From positions 2,286,001 through 2,350,000 of the forward strand of contig NZ_CP027668.1 of the NCBI RefSeq assembly GCF_003008515.1: a stretch of DNA of 64,000 nt, written 5' to 3'. Source of the stretch: Phreatobacter cathodiphilus (GTDB lineage Bacteria > Pseudomonadota > Alphaproteobacteria > Rhizobiales > Phreatobacteraceae). The notes beneath the pieces were generated by a model. The model searched no databases and was not told the DNA's origin. It worked only from the letters and a program-made list of their open reading frames with translations. This document shows, piece after piece, positions 55,940 to 64,000 of this stretch; the first letter of the stretch is position 1; every line of letters starts with the position of its first letter. Both the position numbers and the translations under genes were made by a program.

Positions 55940-56932
55940 ATGAAGCTCGTCACCTTCGTCGGCTCCCACGGCCGCGAGCGCCTCGGCGCCATCATCGGGC
56001 CGGAGGGCGACGAGCACGTGCTCGACCTCGCCACGGCGGCGCACCGCGATCACGTGCCTGCCACCGCCTTCCGCTCCATGCTGGCGCTGATCGAGGCGGG
56101 CCCGCGCGCCCTCGACAAGGCTCGCCACCTCGCGGCGACCCACAAGGTGGACGAGGACATCGCCCGGCCGCTGTCGCGGGTGCGCCTGCTGGCGCCGATC
56201 CCCGTGCCGCCGCAGGTGCGCGACTTCTCCGTCTTCCCCCGCCACATCCTCGACGCGCCGGTGGGGATGAGGCGGATCATCGCGCGGGCCAAGGGCGACG
56301 AGGCCGCCGCGCAGGCGCTGAAGCCCGAGGCGGAGGTGCCGAAGGTCTATCGCGAGCGGCCGATCTACTATTTCACCAACCGCTTCTCGATCGTCGGCCC
56401 GGATGCCGACATCGTCTGGCCGGACTATTCGAAGCTGATGGACTACGAGCTGGAATTCGCCGCCGTACTCTGGGGCGGCGGGTCCAATATCGACCACGCG
56501 GGCGCCGGCCGGCACATCTTCGGCTACACGATCTTCAACGACTTCTCCGCCCGCGACGCCCAGCTCGCCGAAATGGCCGGCATGCTCGGGCCCGCCAAGG
56601 GCAAGAGCTTCGACGCCGGCAATGCGCTCGGCCCCTACATCCTCACCGCCGACGAGCTTCCCGACCCTTACGGCCTCGCCGCCACGGCGCGGGTGAACGG
56701 CCAGGTCTGGACCGACAGCAGCACCGCCGGGATGCTCCATTCCTTCGAGGACATGATCGCCTATGTCTCGCGGTCGGAAACCCTTCGGCCGGGTGAGGTT
56801 TTCGGCTCCGGAACGGTGAACGGAGGCTGCGGCCTCGAACATGACCGCTTCCTCTCCCACGGCGACGTCATCGAGCTCTCGGTCGCCGGCCTCGGCACGC
56901 TGCGCAACCGCATCCTGGCCGCCGGTGCCTGA
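55940..56932 (+). CDS. Fumarylacetoacetate hydrolase family protein
   Basis: A 330-residue enzyme of the FAH superfamily (hydratase, isomerase or hydrolase for a ring-cleavage or dicarbonyl product). The metal-binding acids lie in DYELEFAAVL (E-x-E type), and GYTIFNDFSARDAQ is the conserved core. ATG follows the cyclase-gene stop by five bases. Together the two enzymes suggest degradation of an aromatic or kynurenine-type compound. The exact substrate cannot be read. Confidence 0.88.
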   Translation: MKLVTFVGSHGRERLGAIIGPEGDEHVLDLATAAHRDHVPATAFRSMLALIEAGPRALDKARHLAATHKVDEDIARPLSRVRLLAPIPVPPQVRDFSVFPRHILDAPVGMRRIIARAKGDEAAAQALKPEAEVPKVYRERPIYYFTNRFSIVGPDADIVWPDYSKLMDYELEFAAVLWGGGSNIDHAGAGRHIFGYTIFNDFSARDAQLAEMAGMLGPAKGKSFDAGNALGPYILTADELPDPYGLAATARVNGQVWTDSSTAGMLHSFEDMIAYVSRSETLRPGEVFGSGTVNGGCGLEHDRFLSHGDVIELSVAGLGTLRNRILAAGA

Positions 56933-57028
56933 CGCGAAGCTGCGGACCACACGTCCCGCACCGCGAAATCGCCTCCGTCTTTGGAAAGAGGGCGGGCCCT
57001 GCGGCCGGGCGCGCAATTTCGGCTAATG

Positions 57029-57049
57029 GAATGAGATTTCATTCTTTTT
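57029..57049 (+). terminator. Weak hairpin with T run between FAH and liv genes
   Basis: GAATGA and TCATTC around GATT are followed by TTTTT. The 6-bp stem is A/T-rich, so it is a weak terminator or an operator. The 300-base gap (56933-57232) otherwise holds only the presumed liv promoter, which I cannot define. Confidence 0.45.
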
Positions 57050-57232
57050 GTCCGGCCCGGTAACCTACCGGTGCGTATGTCCGCCGTCCGTGCCGCATTG
57101 CGGCACGCTCAGAAAGGCCGGCGGCGGGCATTGCAGCCGCCGCCCATATCTGTTCACACTGCCTCCAACGATAAGGCCCGGCCGAAAACGGCAGCGCAAA
57201 AAGCGCAGGGCTTCCAGGGAGGATAACGGCCA

Positions 57233-58042
57233 ATGACATCCGTTGGCTTTGCCGACGCACATCCGGACTCCGTCCCGGCGCCGCTCCTGGCCGTCCGCGA
57301 CATTTCCGTTCGCTTCGGCGGCATCATCGCACTGAACGGCATCTCCTTCGATGTCATGCCCGGTCACGTGGTCGGGCTCATCGGCCCCAACGGGGCTGGC
57401 AAGACGACGCTCTTCAACTGCCTCAGCCGCCTCTATATTCCCAATGAGGGCGACATCCTCTTCGAGGGGCGCTCGATCATGAAGGCGCCGCGCCACGCCA
57501 TCGCCGAGATCGGCATGGGGCGCACCTTCCAGAACGTCGCCCTCTTCGACCGCATGTCGGTGCTCGACAACGTCAAGGTCGGCTGCCACAGCCAGACCCA
57601 TGCCGGTTTCCTGCGTTCGGTGCTGCGGCTGAGCGGCGTGGCGGAGGAGGAGAAGGCGATCGAGGATCGCGCCCGCGAACTCGTCGCCTTCATGGGCCTC
57701 GAGCCCTTCGCGGCCATGCCGGCCGGCCCGCTGCCCTTCCCCATCCGTAAGCGCGTCGAGCTCGCCCGCGCCCTCGCGGCAAGGCCCAAGCTCCTCCTCC
57801 TCGACGAGCCGGCCGCCGGCCTGAACCACGAGGAGATCGAGGTCCTGAAGGAGCAGATCCGCCGCGTCGTCGACATTCAGAAGGTCACCACGCTGCTGGT
57901 GGAGCATCACATGAGCCTGGTCATGTCCGTCTCGGACAAGGTGGTGGCGATCGACTTCGGCAAGAAGATCGCCGACGGAACGCCCGCCGAAGTGCAGCGC
58001 GATCCCGAGGTGATCCGCGCCTATCTCGGGACGGGAGCCTGA
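57233..58042 (+). CDS. livG: Branched-chain amino acid-type ABC transporter ATPase LivG
   Basis: One of two ATPases of a Liv-type importer. 269 residues. Walker A is [13 protein letters not shown], Walker B LLLLDEPAAGLNHEE, H-loop VEHHMSLVM. The usual ABC signature is replaced by LPFPIRKRVELARAL, where the common Gly is Pro. I recall related sequences of this type in organic-acid importers. GGGAGG lies upstream of the ATG. It is the first gene of the liv cluster, three bases before livF. Confidence 0.92.
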   Translation: MTSVGFADAHPDSVPAPLLAVRDISVRFGGIIALNGISFDVMPGHVVGLIGPNGAGKTTLFNCLSRLYIPNEGDILFEGRSIMKAPRHAIAEIGMGRTFQNVALFDRMSVLDNVKVGCHSQTHAGFLRSVLRLSGVAEEEKAIEDRARELVAFMGLEPFAAMPAGPLPFPIRKRVELARALAARPKLLLLDEPAAGLNHEEIEVLKEQIRRVVDIQKVTTLLVEHHMSLVMSVSDKVVAIDFGKKIADGTPAEVQRDPEVIRAYLGTGA

Positions 58043-58045
58043 TCC

Positions 58046-58759
58046 ATGGCGCCTCTTCTGGAGATCAGCGGCCTCAAGGCCTTCTATGGCGCGACGGAGG
58101 CCCTGCACGGGCTGAGTTTCACCCTCGCCCAGGGCGGCATCACCACCCTTCTCGGCGCCAACGGCGCCGGCAAGACGACGACCTTACGGGCGATCAGCGG
58201 GCTCGTGCGCCGCGAGGGCAGCATCGTCTTCGACGGCCAGCCCATCGGCGCGATGGCGACCGAGGACATCACCCGCCTCGGCGTCGCCCACGTGCCCGAG
58301 GGTCGCGGCACCTTCGTCGGCTTGTCGGTGGAGGAGAACCTCAAGATCGCCAGCTACGGCCGGCGCGACAAGTCCGGCGTCAAGCGCGACCTCGACCTCG
58401 TCTTCACCTATTTCCCCCGCCTGAAGGAGCGCATCGCCCAGCAGGCCGGCACGCTGTCCGGCGGCGAGCAGCAGATGCTCGCCATCTCCCGCGCGCTGAT
58501 GCTCGGCCCCCGGCTGATGCTGCTCGACGAGCCCTCCTTCGGCCTCGCCCCGCTCATCGTCCAGGAGATCTTCCACATCATGCGGCGGATCAACGAGGAG
58601 GCCGGCGTCTCCATGCTCCTCGTCGAGCAGAACGCGTCGCTGGCGCTGAACCTCGCCGAGAACGCCTACGTGCTGGAGACCGGCACCGTGGTCATGTCGG
58701 GACCGTCGGCCGAGCTGAAAAACGACGAGGGCATTCGCAAATCCTACCTCGGCTACTGA
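58046..58759 (+). CDS. livF: Branched-chain amino acid-type ABC transporter ATPase LivF
   Basis: The second ATPase, 237 residues. Walker A is GANGAGKTTTLRAI, the signature LSGGEQQMLAISRALM is canonical, Walker B is MLLDEPSFGLAP, and the LVEQN switch follows. ATG begins three bases after the livG stop, so the two are translationally linked. Ends FGLAP and VMSGPSAEL are typical of LivF. Confidence 0.95.
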   Translation: MAPLLEISGLKAFYGATEALHGLSFTLAQGGITTLLGANGAGKTTTLRAISGLVRREGSIVFDGQPIGAMATEDITRLGVAHVPEGRGTFVGLSVEENLKIASYGRRDKSGVKRDLDLVFTYFPRLKERIAQQAGTLSGGEQQMLAISRALMLGPRLMLLDEPSFGLAPLIVQEIFHIMRRINEEAGVSMLLVEQNASLALNLAENAYVLETGTVVMSGPSAELKNDEGIRKSYLGY

Positions 58760-58787
58760 GCCGGCAGCAGAGGACAGAGGAAGACGC

Positions 58788-59693
58788 ATGGAACAGTTGA
58801 TCCAGCAGATCGCATCGGGACTGGCGTCGGGGGCGATCTATGCGCTCGTCGCCCTCGCCCTGGTGATGATCTTCACGGCGACCGACCACCTGAACTTCGC
58901 CCAGGGCGAGATGGCGATGTTCTCCACCTATATCTGCTGGCAGCTCATCCAGTGGGGCTTTCCGTTCTGGCCGGCGCTCGGCTTCACCATCCTCTTCTCC
59001 TTCATCCTCGGCGTCGCCATCGAGCGGGTCATCCTGAGGCCGCTGCACAACGCCTCCGTGCTCTCCATCGTCGTCGTCTTCATTGGGCTCCTCGCCATCT
59101 TCCACTCGCTGGCCGGCGGCATCTGGAGCCACACGATCAAGAACTTCCCCTCGCCCTTCCCGAACGTGACCTTCGCCGGCTCGGGCTACATCGGCTCGCA
59201 CCAGATCGGCATGATCGTCGTCTCGCTGCTGATGCTCTTCGCCCTCTTCGCCTTCTTCCGCTTCACGCCCCTCGGCCTCGCCATGCGGGCGGCGGCGCAG
59301 AACCCGGTCTCGGCCCGGCTCGTCGGCGTCAAGGTCGACTGGATGCTGGCGCTGGGGTGGGGCCTCGCCGCGGCCGTCGGGGCGGTCGCCGGCGCCATGG
59401 TCGCGCCCGTCGTCTATCTCGAGCCTAACATGATGGCCTCGATCCTGCTCTACGGCTTCGCCGGTGCCCTGGTCGGCGGCATCTCCAACCCGGCCGGCGC
59501 CGTCTTCGGCGGCTTCCTCGTCGGGGTGCTGGAAAACCTCGTCGCCTATTTCGGCAACCTCACCGAGAAGACCTTCGGCATCTACATCGTCGGCAACGGC
59601 GAGAAGCTGACCGTGGCGCTGATCATCGTCATCACCATCCTCACCCTGAAGCCCGCCGGCCTGTTCGGCCGCACCACCGTCAAGAGGGTGTAG
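58788..59693 (+). CDS. livH: Branched-chain amino acid-type permease LivH
   Basis: A membrane subunit of the importer with about eight helices, 301 residues. Conserved segments include SGLASGAIYALVALALVMIF, TDHLNFAQGEMAMF and the inner-membrane loop GLAMRAAAQNPVSARLVGV. It lies 28 bases after livF and three bases before livM. Substrate specificity cannot be read from it. Confidence 0.94.
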   Translation: MEQLIQQIASGLASGAIYALVALALVMIFTATDHLNFAQGEMAMFSTYICWQLIQWGFPFWPALGFTILFSFILGVAIERVILRPLHNASVLSIVVVFIGLLAIFHSLAGGIWSHTIKNFPSPFPNVTFAGSGYIGSHQIGMIVVSLLMLFALFAFFRFTPLGLAMRAAAQNPVSARLVGVKVDWMLALGWGLAAAVGAVAGAMVAPVVYLEPNMMASILLYGFAGALVGGISNPAGAVFGGFLVGVLENLVAYFGNLTEKTFGIYIVGNGEKLTVALIIVITILTLKPAGLFGRTTVKRV

Positions 59694-59695
59694 CC

Positions 59696-60748
59696 ATGAC
59701 CGCCGTCACCTCGACCGCCCCGGCCGCTGCGGAGGGCTCGCGCAACCTGACGCGGACCCTGCTCCTCGGCCTCCTCGTGCTCGCCGCCGCCCTGCCCTTC
59801 CTGGTCGGCAAGTCGGGCTTCATCTCCAACTTCACCTTCCTGCAGCTCAGCCTGATGATCGTCTATGCGATCGCCGTGCTGGGCTTGAACCTGCTCACCG
59901 GCTTCAACGGCCAGATCTCCCTCGGCCACGGTGCCTTCTTCGCCGTCGGCGCCTACACGGCGGCGATCCTCATCGAGCAGTTCGGCGTCAACTACTGGCT
60001 GACCCTGCCGGCGGCCGCGGTCCTGTGCTTCGTCATCGGCTATCTCTTCGGCCTGCCGGCGCTCCGGCTCGAGGGCCACTACCTGGCGCTGGCCACCTTC
60101 GGCCTCGCCATCGCCGTGCCGCAGATGCTGAAGTACAAGCACCTCGAGCCGCTCACCAACGGCGTCATGGGCATCAACCTTCTGAAGCCCGACGCGCCCT
60201 TCGGCCTGCCGCTCTCCGGCGACCAGTGGATGTATCTGGTCGTGCTGGTGGTGGCGGTGGGCATGTTCTGGATGGCGCGCAACCTCCTCAACTCCCGCCC
60301 CGGCCGCGCCATGGTGGCGATCCGCGACCACACGCTCGCCGCCGGCACGATGGGCATCGACACCGCGCGCTACAAGGCGACGGTCTTCGGCATTTCCGCC
60401 CTCTACGTCGGCATTGCCGGCGCCCTGCACGCCATCATCTTCGAATTCGTCTCGCCCGACAGTTTCCGCTTCGAACTCTCCATCGCCATCCTCGTCGGCG
60501 CGGTGGTGGGCGGCGTGGCCTCCCTACCCGGCGCGGTGATCGGCGGCATCTTCGTCCAGTTCATCGAGAAATATGCCGATGCCATGACGAAGAAGCTGAC
60601 CCAGGCGATCCACCTGCCGCTCGAGCTCCAGCCCTGGACGCTCTACGGCATCACCCTCATCGTGCTGATCTACGTCATGCCCGGCGGCATCGCCGGGGGC
60701 CTCGCCGCCCTGTGGGCGCGGCTGAGGCGTCCATCCCCGGGCGGCTGA
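59696..60748 (+). CDS. livM: Branched-chain amino acid-type permease LivM
   Basis: The second permease, 350 residues with about nine to ten helices. GLNLLTGFNGQISLGHGAFFAVGAY is the family hallmark, and RDHTLAAGTMGIDTARYK is the cytoplasmic coupling loop. An unconserved N-terminal tail of about 18 residues precedes the first helix. It continues to the binding-protein gene after 91 bases. Confidence 0.94.
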   Translation: MTAVTSTAPAAAEGSRNLTRTLLLGLLVLAAALPFLVGKSGFISNFTFLQLSLMIVYAIAVLGLNLLTGFNGQISLGHGAFFAVGAYTAAILIEQFGVNYWLTLPAAAVLCFVIGYLFGLPALRLEGHYLALATFGLAIAVPQMLKYKHLEPLTNGVMGINLLKPDAPFGLPLSGDQWMYLVVLVVAVGMFWMARNLLNSRPGRAMVAIRDHTLAAGTMGIDTARYKATVFGISALYVGIAGALHAIIFEFVSPDSFRFELSIAILVGAVVGGVASLPGAVIGGIFVQFIEKYADAMTKKLTQAIHLPLELQPWTLYGITLIVLIYVMPGGIAGGLAALWARLRRPSPGG

Positions 60749-60839
60749 CGCGCCGCCCCGATCCGACCGCAGTGCATCGCCACACTGTGCAAGCCAAGCG
60801 GCCCCAGAAGACCGCACCAACCACCGGAGGACTACCCCC

Positions 60840-62069
60840 ATGACTGAGATGAAACGCAGAACGGTCATCGCCGGCCTCGGCGCCCTCGCCGTGACGCCGG
60901 TTTTCGCCCCCGCCATCGCCCAGAAGCGCTACGACGACGGCGCCAGCGACACCGAGATCAAGATCGGCAACATCATGCCCTATTCGGGCAACGCCTCGGC
61001 CTACGGCGTCATCGGCCGCACGTCGGAAGCCGTCATGAAGATGGTCAACGATGCCGGGGGCCTGAATGGCCGCAAGATCAACTTCATCACCTACGACGAC
61101 GGCTACTCGCCGCCCAAGGCGGTGGAAATGGTGCGCAAGCTGGTCGAGGAGGACAAGGTCCTGCTCGTCTTCAACCCGCTCGGCACGCCCTCCAACACCG
61201 CCATCCAGCGCTATCTCAACCAGCGCAAGGTGCCGCAGCTCTTCGTCGCCACCGGCGCCTCCAAGTGGGGCAATCCGCGCCAGTTCCCCTGGACCATGGG
61301 CTGGCAGCCGGACTACGTCACCGAGGGTGCGATCTACGCCAAGCACATCCTGTCGACGAAGCCGGACGCCAAGATCGGCGTGCTGATGCAGAACGACGAC
61401 TACGGCAAGGACTACTTCAACGGCTTCAAGCAGGGCCTGGGCGCCGCCAACGAGCGCAAGATCGTCCAGCTCTCCACCTACGAGGTGACCGACCCCACCG
61501 TCGACAGTCAGATGATCCAGCTGAAGAACTCCGGCGCCGACGTGTTCTTCAACATCACCACGCCGAAGTTCGCGGCGCAGGCAATCAAGAAGGCGGCGGA
61601 GATTGCCTGGAAGCCGGTCCACTACCTCAACAACGTCTCGTCGTCCTTCGGCTCTGTGCTGAAGCCGGCCGGCATCGAGAACTCGCAGGGCATCATGGTC
61701 GCCCTCTACCGTAAGGACGCCAACGACCCGCAGTGGGCGAATTCGCCCGACGTCGTCGCCTGGAAGGCCTTCATGGCCAAGTACATGCCCAACGCCGACA
61801 TGCGCGACGACGGGCACAACTTCGGCTTCTCCGTCGCCCACACCCTGCTGCAGACCCTGAAGCAGGCCGGCAACAACCTGACGCGCGAGAACGTCATGAA
61901 GGAGGCGGCCAACCTGAAGGGCTTCGAGTCGCCGCTGCTCCTGCCCGGCATCAAGGTCAACACCTCGCCGACCGACTTCTATCCCATCCAGTCGGTGCAG
62001 CTCGCCCGGGTCAAGGGCGAGAGCTTCGAGCTCTTCGGCGACGTCCTCTCCAACGAGAGCACGTCCTGA
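60840..62069 (+). CDS. Periplasmic ligand-binding protein of the Liv-type importer
   Basis: A type I periplasmic binding protein, 409 residues. Signal MKRRTVIAGLGALAVT has a twin-arginine-like pair and ends IAQKRY. The mature protein begins TEIKIGNIMPYSGNASAYGVIG and has YDDGYSPPKAVEMVRKL and VLMQNDDYGKDY, typical of the Peripla_BP_6 branch that binds aromatic or organic acids as well as amino acids. GGAGG precedes the ATG. The ligand remains unknown. Confidence 0.92.
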   Translation: MTEMKRRTVIAGLGALAVTPVFAPAIAQKRYDDGASDTEIKIGNIMPYSGNASAYGVIGRTSEAVMKMVNDAGGLNGRKINFITYDDGYSPPKAVEMVRKLVEEDKVLLVFNPLGTPSNTAIQRYLNQRKVPQLFVATGASKWGNPRQFPWTMGWQPDYVTEGAIYAKHILSTKPDAKIGVLMQNDDYGKDYFNGFKQGLGAANERKIVQLSTYEVTDPTVDSQMIQLKNSGADVFFNITTPKFAAQAIKKAAEIAWKPVHYLNNVSSSFGSVLKPAGIENSQGIMVALYRKDANDPQWANSPDVVAWKAFMAKYMPNADMRDDGHNFGFSVAHTLLQTLKQAGNNLTRENVMKEAANLKGFESPLLLPGIKVNTSPTDFYPIQSVQLARVKGESFELFGDVLSNESTS

Positions 62070-62142
62070 GGAGAGACCTGGCGGCGCGGGCGACCGCGCC
62101 GCCTCTTCCCCGACCCGCCCGTCAGCCCACGAGAGCCGAACC

Positions 62143-63693
62143 ATGTATCCCGGGCACCATGCCGAGGCCCATCCGGGGCGCCCCGCCTTCATCATGGCCG
62201 GCTCCGGCGAGACGGTCACCTATCGCGAGTTCGAACAGCGGGCGAACCGCCTCGCCCATCTGCTGCGCGCCCAAGGCCTGAAGCGGCTCGACCACTACGC
62301 CATCTTCATGGAGAACAACGCCCGCTATCTCGAGGCCTGCGGCGCCGGCGAGCGGGCCGGGCTCTACTACACCTGCGTCAACTCCTACCTGCTGGCGGAC
62401 GAGCTCGCCTACATCCTCAACAACAGCGAATCGAAGCTGCTGATCACCTCGCGGTCGAAGAAGGACGTGGCGCTGCAGGCGCTGAAGCAGTGCCCTAACG
62501 TGACGCTCTGCCTCGTCGTCGACGGCGACCCGGCCGACACCGCCCATCCCGACTTCGCCACCGCCGTGGCGGCCTTTCCATCGACGCCTCTTCCCGACGA
62601 GGCGCTCGGCACGCCCATGCTCTATTCCTCCGGCACGACGGGCCGGCCGAAGGGCATCCTGCGCCCGCTACCGGAGAACCCGCCCTCCGAGCCGCTGCCG
62701 CTCTACACCTTCCTCGACAAGCTCTGGCGCTACCGCGACGACATGATCTACCTGTCGCCGGCGCCGCTCTATCACTCGGCCCCGCAGGCGGCCGTCGGCC
62801 TCGCCATCCGCCGCGGCGGCACGGTGATCGTCATGGAGCACTTCGACCCCGAGGCCTATCTCGCCCTGGTCGAGAAGTACCGCGTCACCCACAGCCAGCT
62901 CGTGCCCACCATGTTCTCGCGCATGCTCAAGCTGCCGATCGAGGTGCGCGCGCGCTACGACCTGTCGTCCCTCGAGATCGCCGTCCACGCCGCCGCCCCC
63001 TGCCCGCCGCAGGTGAAGGAGGACATGATCGGCTGGTGGGGTCCGATCATCCACGAATATTACGGGGCGACGGAGGCCATGGGGTTCACCGCCTGCGACA
63101 GCGAGCAATGGCTCAGCCATCGTGGCACCGTCGGCAAGGTGCTGATGGGCGACCTGCACATCCTCGACGCCGACATGAACCCGGCGCCGAAGGGCGAGCC
63201 GGGCGAGATCTGGTTCAAGACCGCCAACCCCTTCGTCTATTTCAACGATCCCGAGCGCACCGCCGCCTCGCGCTCGGCCGACGGCACCATGTCGACCGTC
63301 GGCGACGTCGGCTATGTCGACGACGACGGCTATCTCTACCTCACCGACCGCTCGACCTTCATGATCATCTCCGGGGGGGTGAACATTTATCCGCAGGAAT
63401 GCGAGAACCTGCTCATCACCCATCCGAAGGTGGCGGACGCCGCGGTCTTCGGCGTGCCCAACGAGGATTTCGGCGAGGAGGTGAAGGCGGTGATCCAGCC
63501 GATGCCGGGCCACGAGCCGGGCGAGGCCCTCGCCGCCGAGCTCATGGCCTTCTGCCGCGAGCACCTGTCGGTGCAGAAATGCCCGCGCTCCATCGACTTC
63601 ATGGACGCCCTGCCACGTCTGCCGACGGGCAAGCTCTACAAGAAGGCGCTGCGCGACCGCTACTGGGGCGACCGCAAGGTGAAGATCGTCTGA
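62143..63693 (+). CDS. AMP-binding acyl-CoA synthetase
   Basis: An adenylate-forming ligase, 516 residues, that would activate a carboxylic acid to its CoA ester. Signatures: MLYSSGTTGRPKGILRPL (ATP/AMP loop), YYGATEAMGFTACDS, GDVGYVDDDGYLYLTDRS, SGGVNIYPQECENLL and the C-terminal catalytic Lys in LPTGKLYKKALR. It follows the binding-protein gene of the importer, so the transported acid is probably its substrate. The chain type is not decided. Confidence 0.93.
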   Translation: MYPGHHAEAHPGRPAFIMAGSGETVTYREFEQRANRLAHLLRAQGLKRLDHYAIFMENNARYLEACGAGERAGLYYTCVNSYLLADELAYILNNSESKLLITSRSKKDVALQALKQCPNVTLCLVVDGDPADTAHPDFATAVAAFPSTPLPDEALGTPMLYSSGTTGRPKGILRPLPENPPSEPLPLYTFLDKLWRYRDDMIYLSPAPLYHSAPQAAVGLAIRRGGTVIVMEHFDPEAYLALVEKYRVTHSQLVPTMFSRMLKLPIEVRARYDLSSLEIAVHAAAPCPPQVKEDMIGWWGPIIHEYYGATEAMGFTACDSEQWLSHRGTVGKVLMGDLHILDADMNPAPKGEPGEIWFKTANPFVYFNDPERTAASRSADGTMSTVGDVGYVDDDGYLYLTDRSTFMIISGGVNIYPQECENLLITHPKVADAAVFGVPNEDFGEEVKAVIQPMPGHEPGEALAAELMAFCREHLSVQKCPRSIDFMDALPRLPTGKLYKKALRDRYWGDRKVKIV

Positions 63694-63755
63694 GCCGGCG
63701 GCGCTTGCCATACAGGAGCTGGCGCGGTTGGCTGGCGGCCCGCCGAGGATATGCC

Positions 63756-64000
63756 ATGAAACGCCAGGTCATCGAGGTTCCCGTCATCTCCGAGGCGATC
63801 CGCCGGCTCGGCGCGCCGACCTCGGCCCTCGTGCGGGTCGGCGACCTCCTCTTCACCTGCGGCATGCCGCCGGTCGACGTCCACACCGGAGACATCGTGC
63901 GCGGCGACATCGCCGTGCAGACCCGCGCGGCCCTGGACGCCCTGGAGGCGACACTCGCCTTCGCCGGCTCGTCCCTCGCCATGGCGGTGAAGACCACCGT
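63756..64000 (+). CDS. RidA family protein, cut by window end
   Basis: The first 81 codons of a RidA (YjgF/YER057c/UK114) family gene continue past the window. MKRQVIEVPVISEAIRRLGAP is followed by SALVRVGDLLFTCGMPPVD and TRAALDALEATLAFAGSSL, the usual RidA pattern. RidA proteins deaminate reactive enamine or imine intermediates; some are parts of catabolic operons. Placed 62 bases after the acyl-CoA synthetase gene, it may belong to the same unit. Confidence 0.85.
   Translation, partial: MKRQVIEVPVISEAIRRLGAPTSALVRVGDLLFTCGMPPVDVHTGDIVRGDIAVQTRAALDALEATLAFAGSSLAMAVKTT

Overview
The window is about 64 kb of high-GC chromosomal DNA. Most genes look like those of an alphaproteobacterium, most likely of the Hyphomicrobiales (Rhizobiales). 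The main clues are the minus-strand order ruvA-ruvB-ybgC-tolQ-tolR-tolA-tolB-pal-cpoB-tilS-ftsH-glmM, a split glyQ/glyS glycyl-tRNA synthetase, a bacterial transglutaminase-like cysteine proteinase, the rhizobial form of family 4-like uracil-DNA glycosylase, and several classes of GC-rich palindromic intergenic repeats. I saw no phage, plasmid, insertion sequence, CRISPR, rRNA or tRNA gene. The assignment to a group is an inference from gene content and gene order.

Layout. Positions 1-30225 carry the envelope and DNA-repair cluster on the minus strand, broken twice by accessory genes. About 13.3 kb lies between glmM and ftsH. It holds three paralogous Tat-exported Gly/Arg-rich proteins with a C-x9-C tail, an orphan TRAP solute-binding protein, a DsbB, a PAP2 phosphatase, a diguanylate cyclase, a low-GC HEPN-like gene, an aldo/keto reductase, a large GGDEF-EAL membrane protein and an enolase-superfamily enzyme. 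A MarR-MATE efflux pair and a secreted helical protein lie between pal and tolB.

Positions 30226-46300 carry housekeeping genes: rnhB, a uracil-DNA glycosylase, ETF-ubiquinone oxidoreductase, OsmC, glyQ/glyS, a polyprenyl diphosphate synthase, queC and ispE. The glyQ/glyS pair is interrupted by a DUF3828-like gene and by a DUF559 nuclease gene bordered by palindromic repeats, and glyS itself has a low-GC in-frame segment. Positions 46300-54400 hold a TPR protein, prmB, a GNAT enzyme, the ABC-F protein EttA and several small secreted proteins. One of these carries two identical 28-residue Cys-pair units whose DNA differs only at synonymous sites.

Positions 54439-64000 look catabolic: a TetR regulator with a dyad operator, a cyclase-family hydrolase and a fumarylacetoacetate-hydrolase-family enzyme, then a complete Liv-type ABC importer (two ATPases, two permeases, binding protein) followed by an acyl-CoA synthetase and the start of a RidA-family gene. 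The inferred theme is uptake and CoA activation of an organic acid of unknown identity. The most promising novel material is the C-x9-C protein family, the duplicated C-x14-C protein, the HEPN-like gene and the repeat-bordered DUF559 gene.
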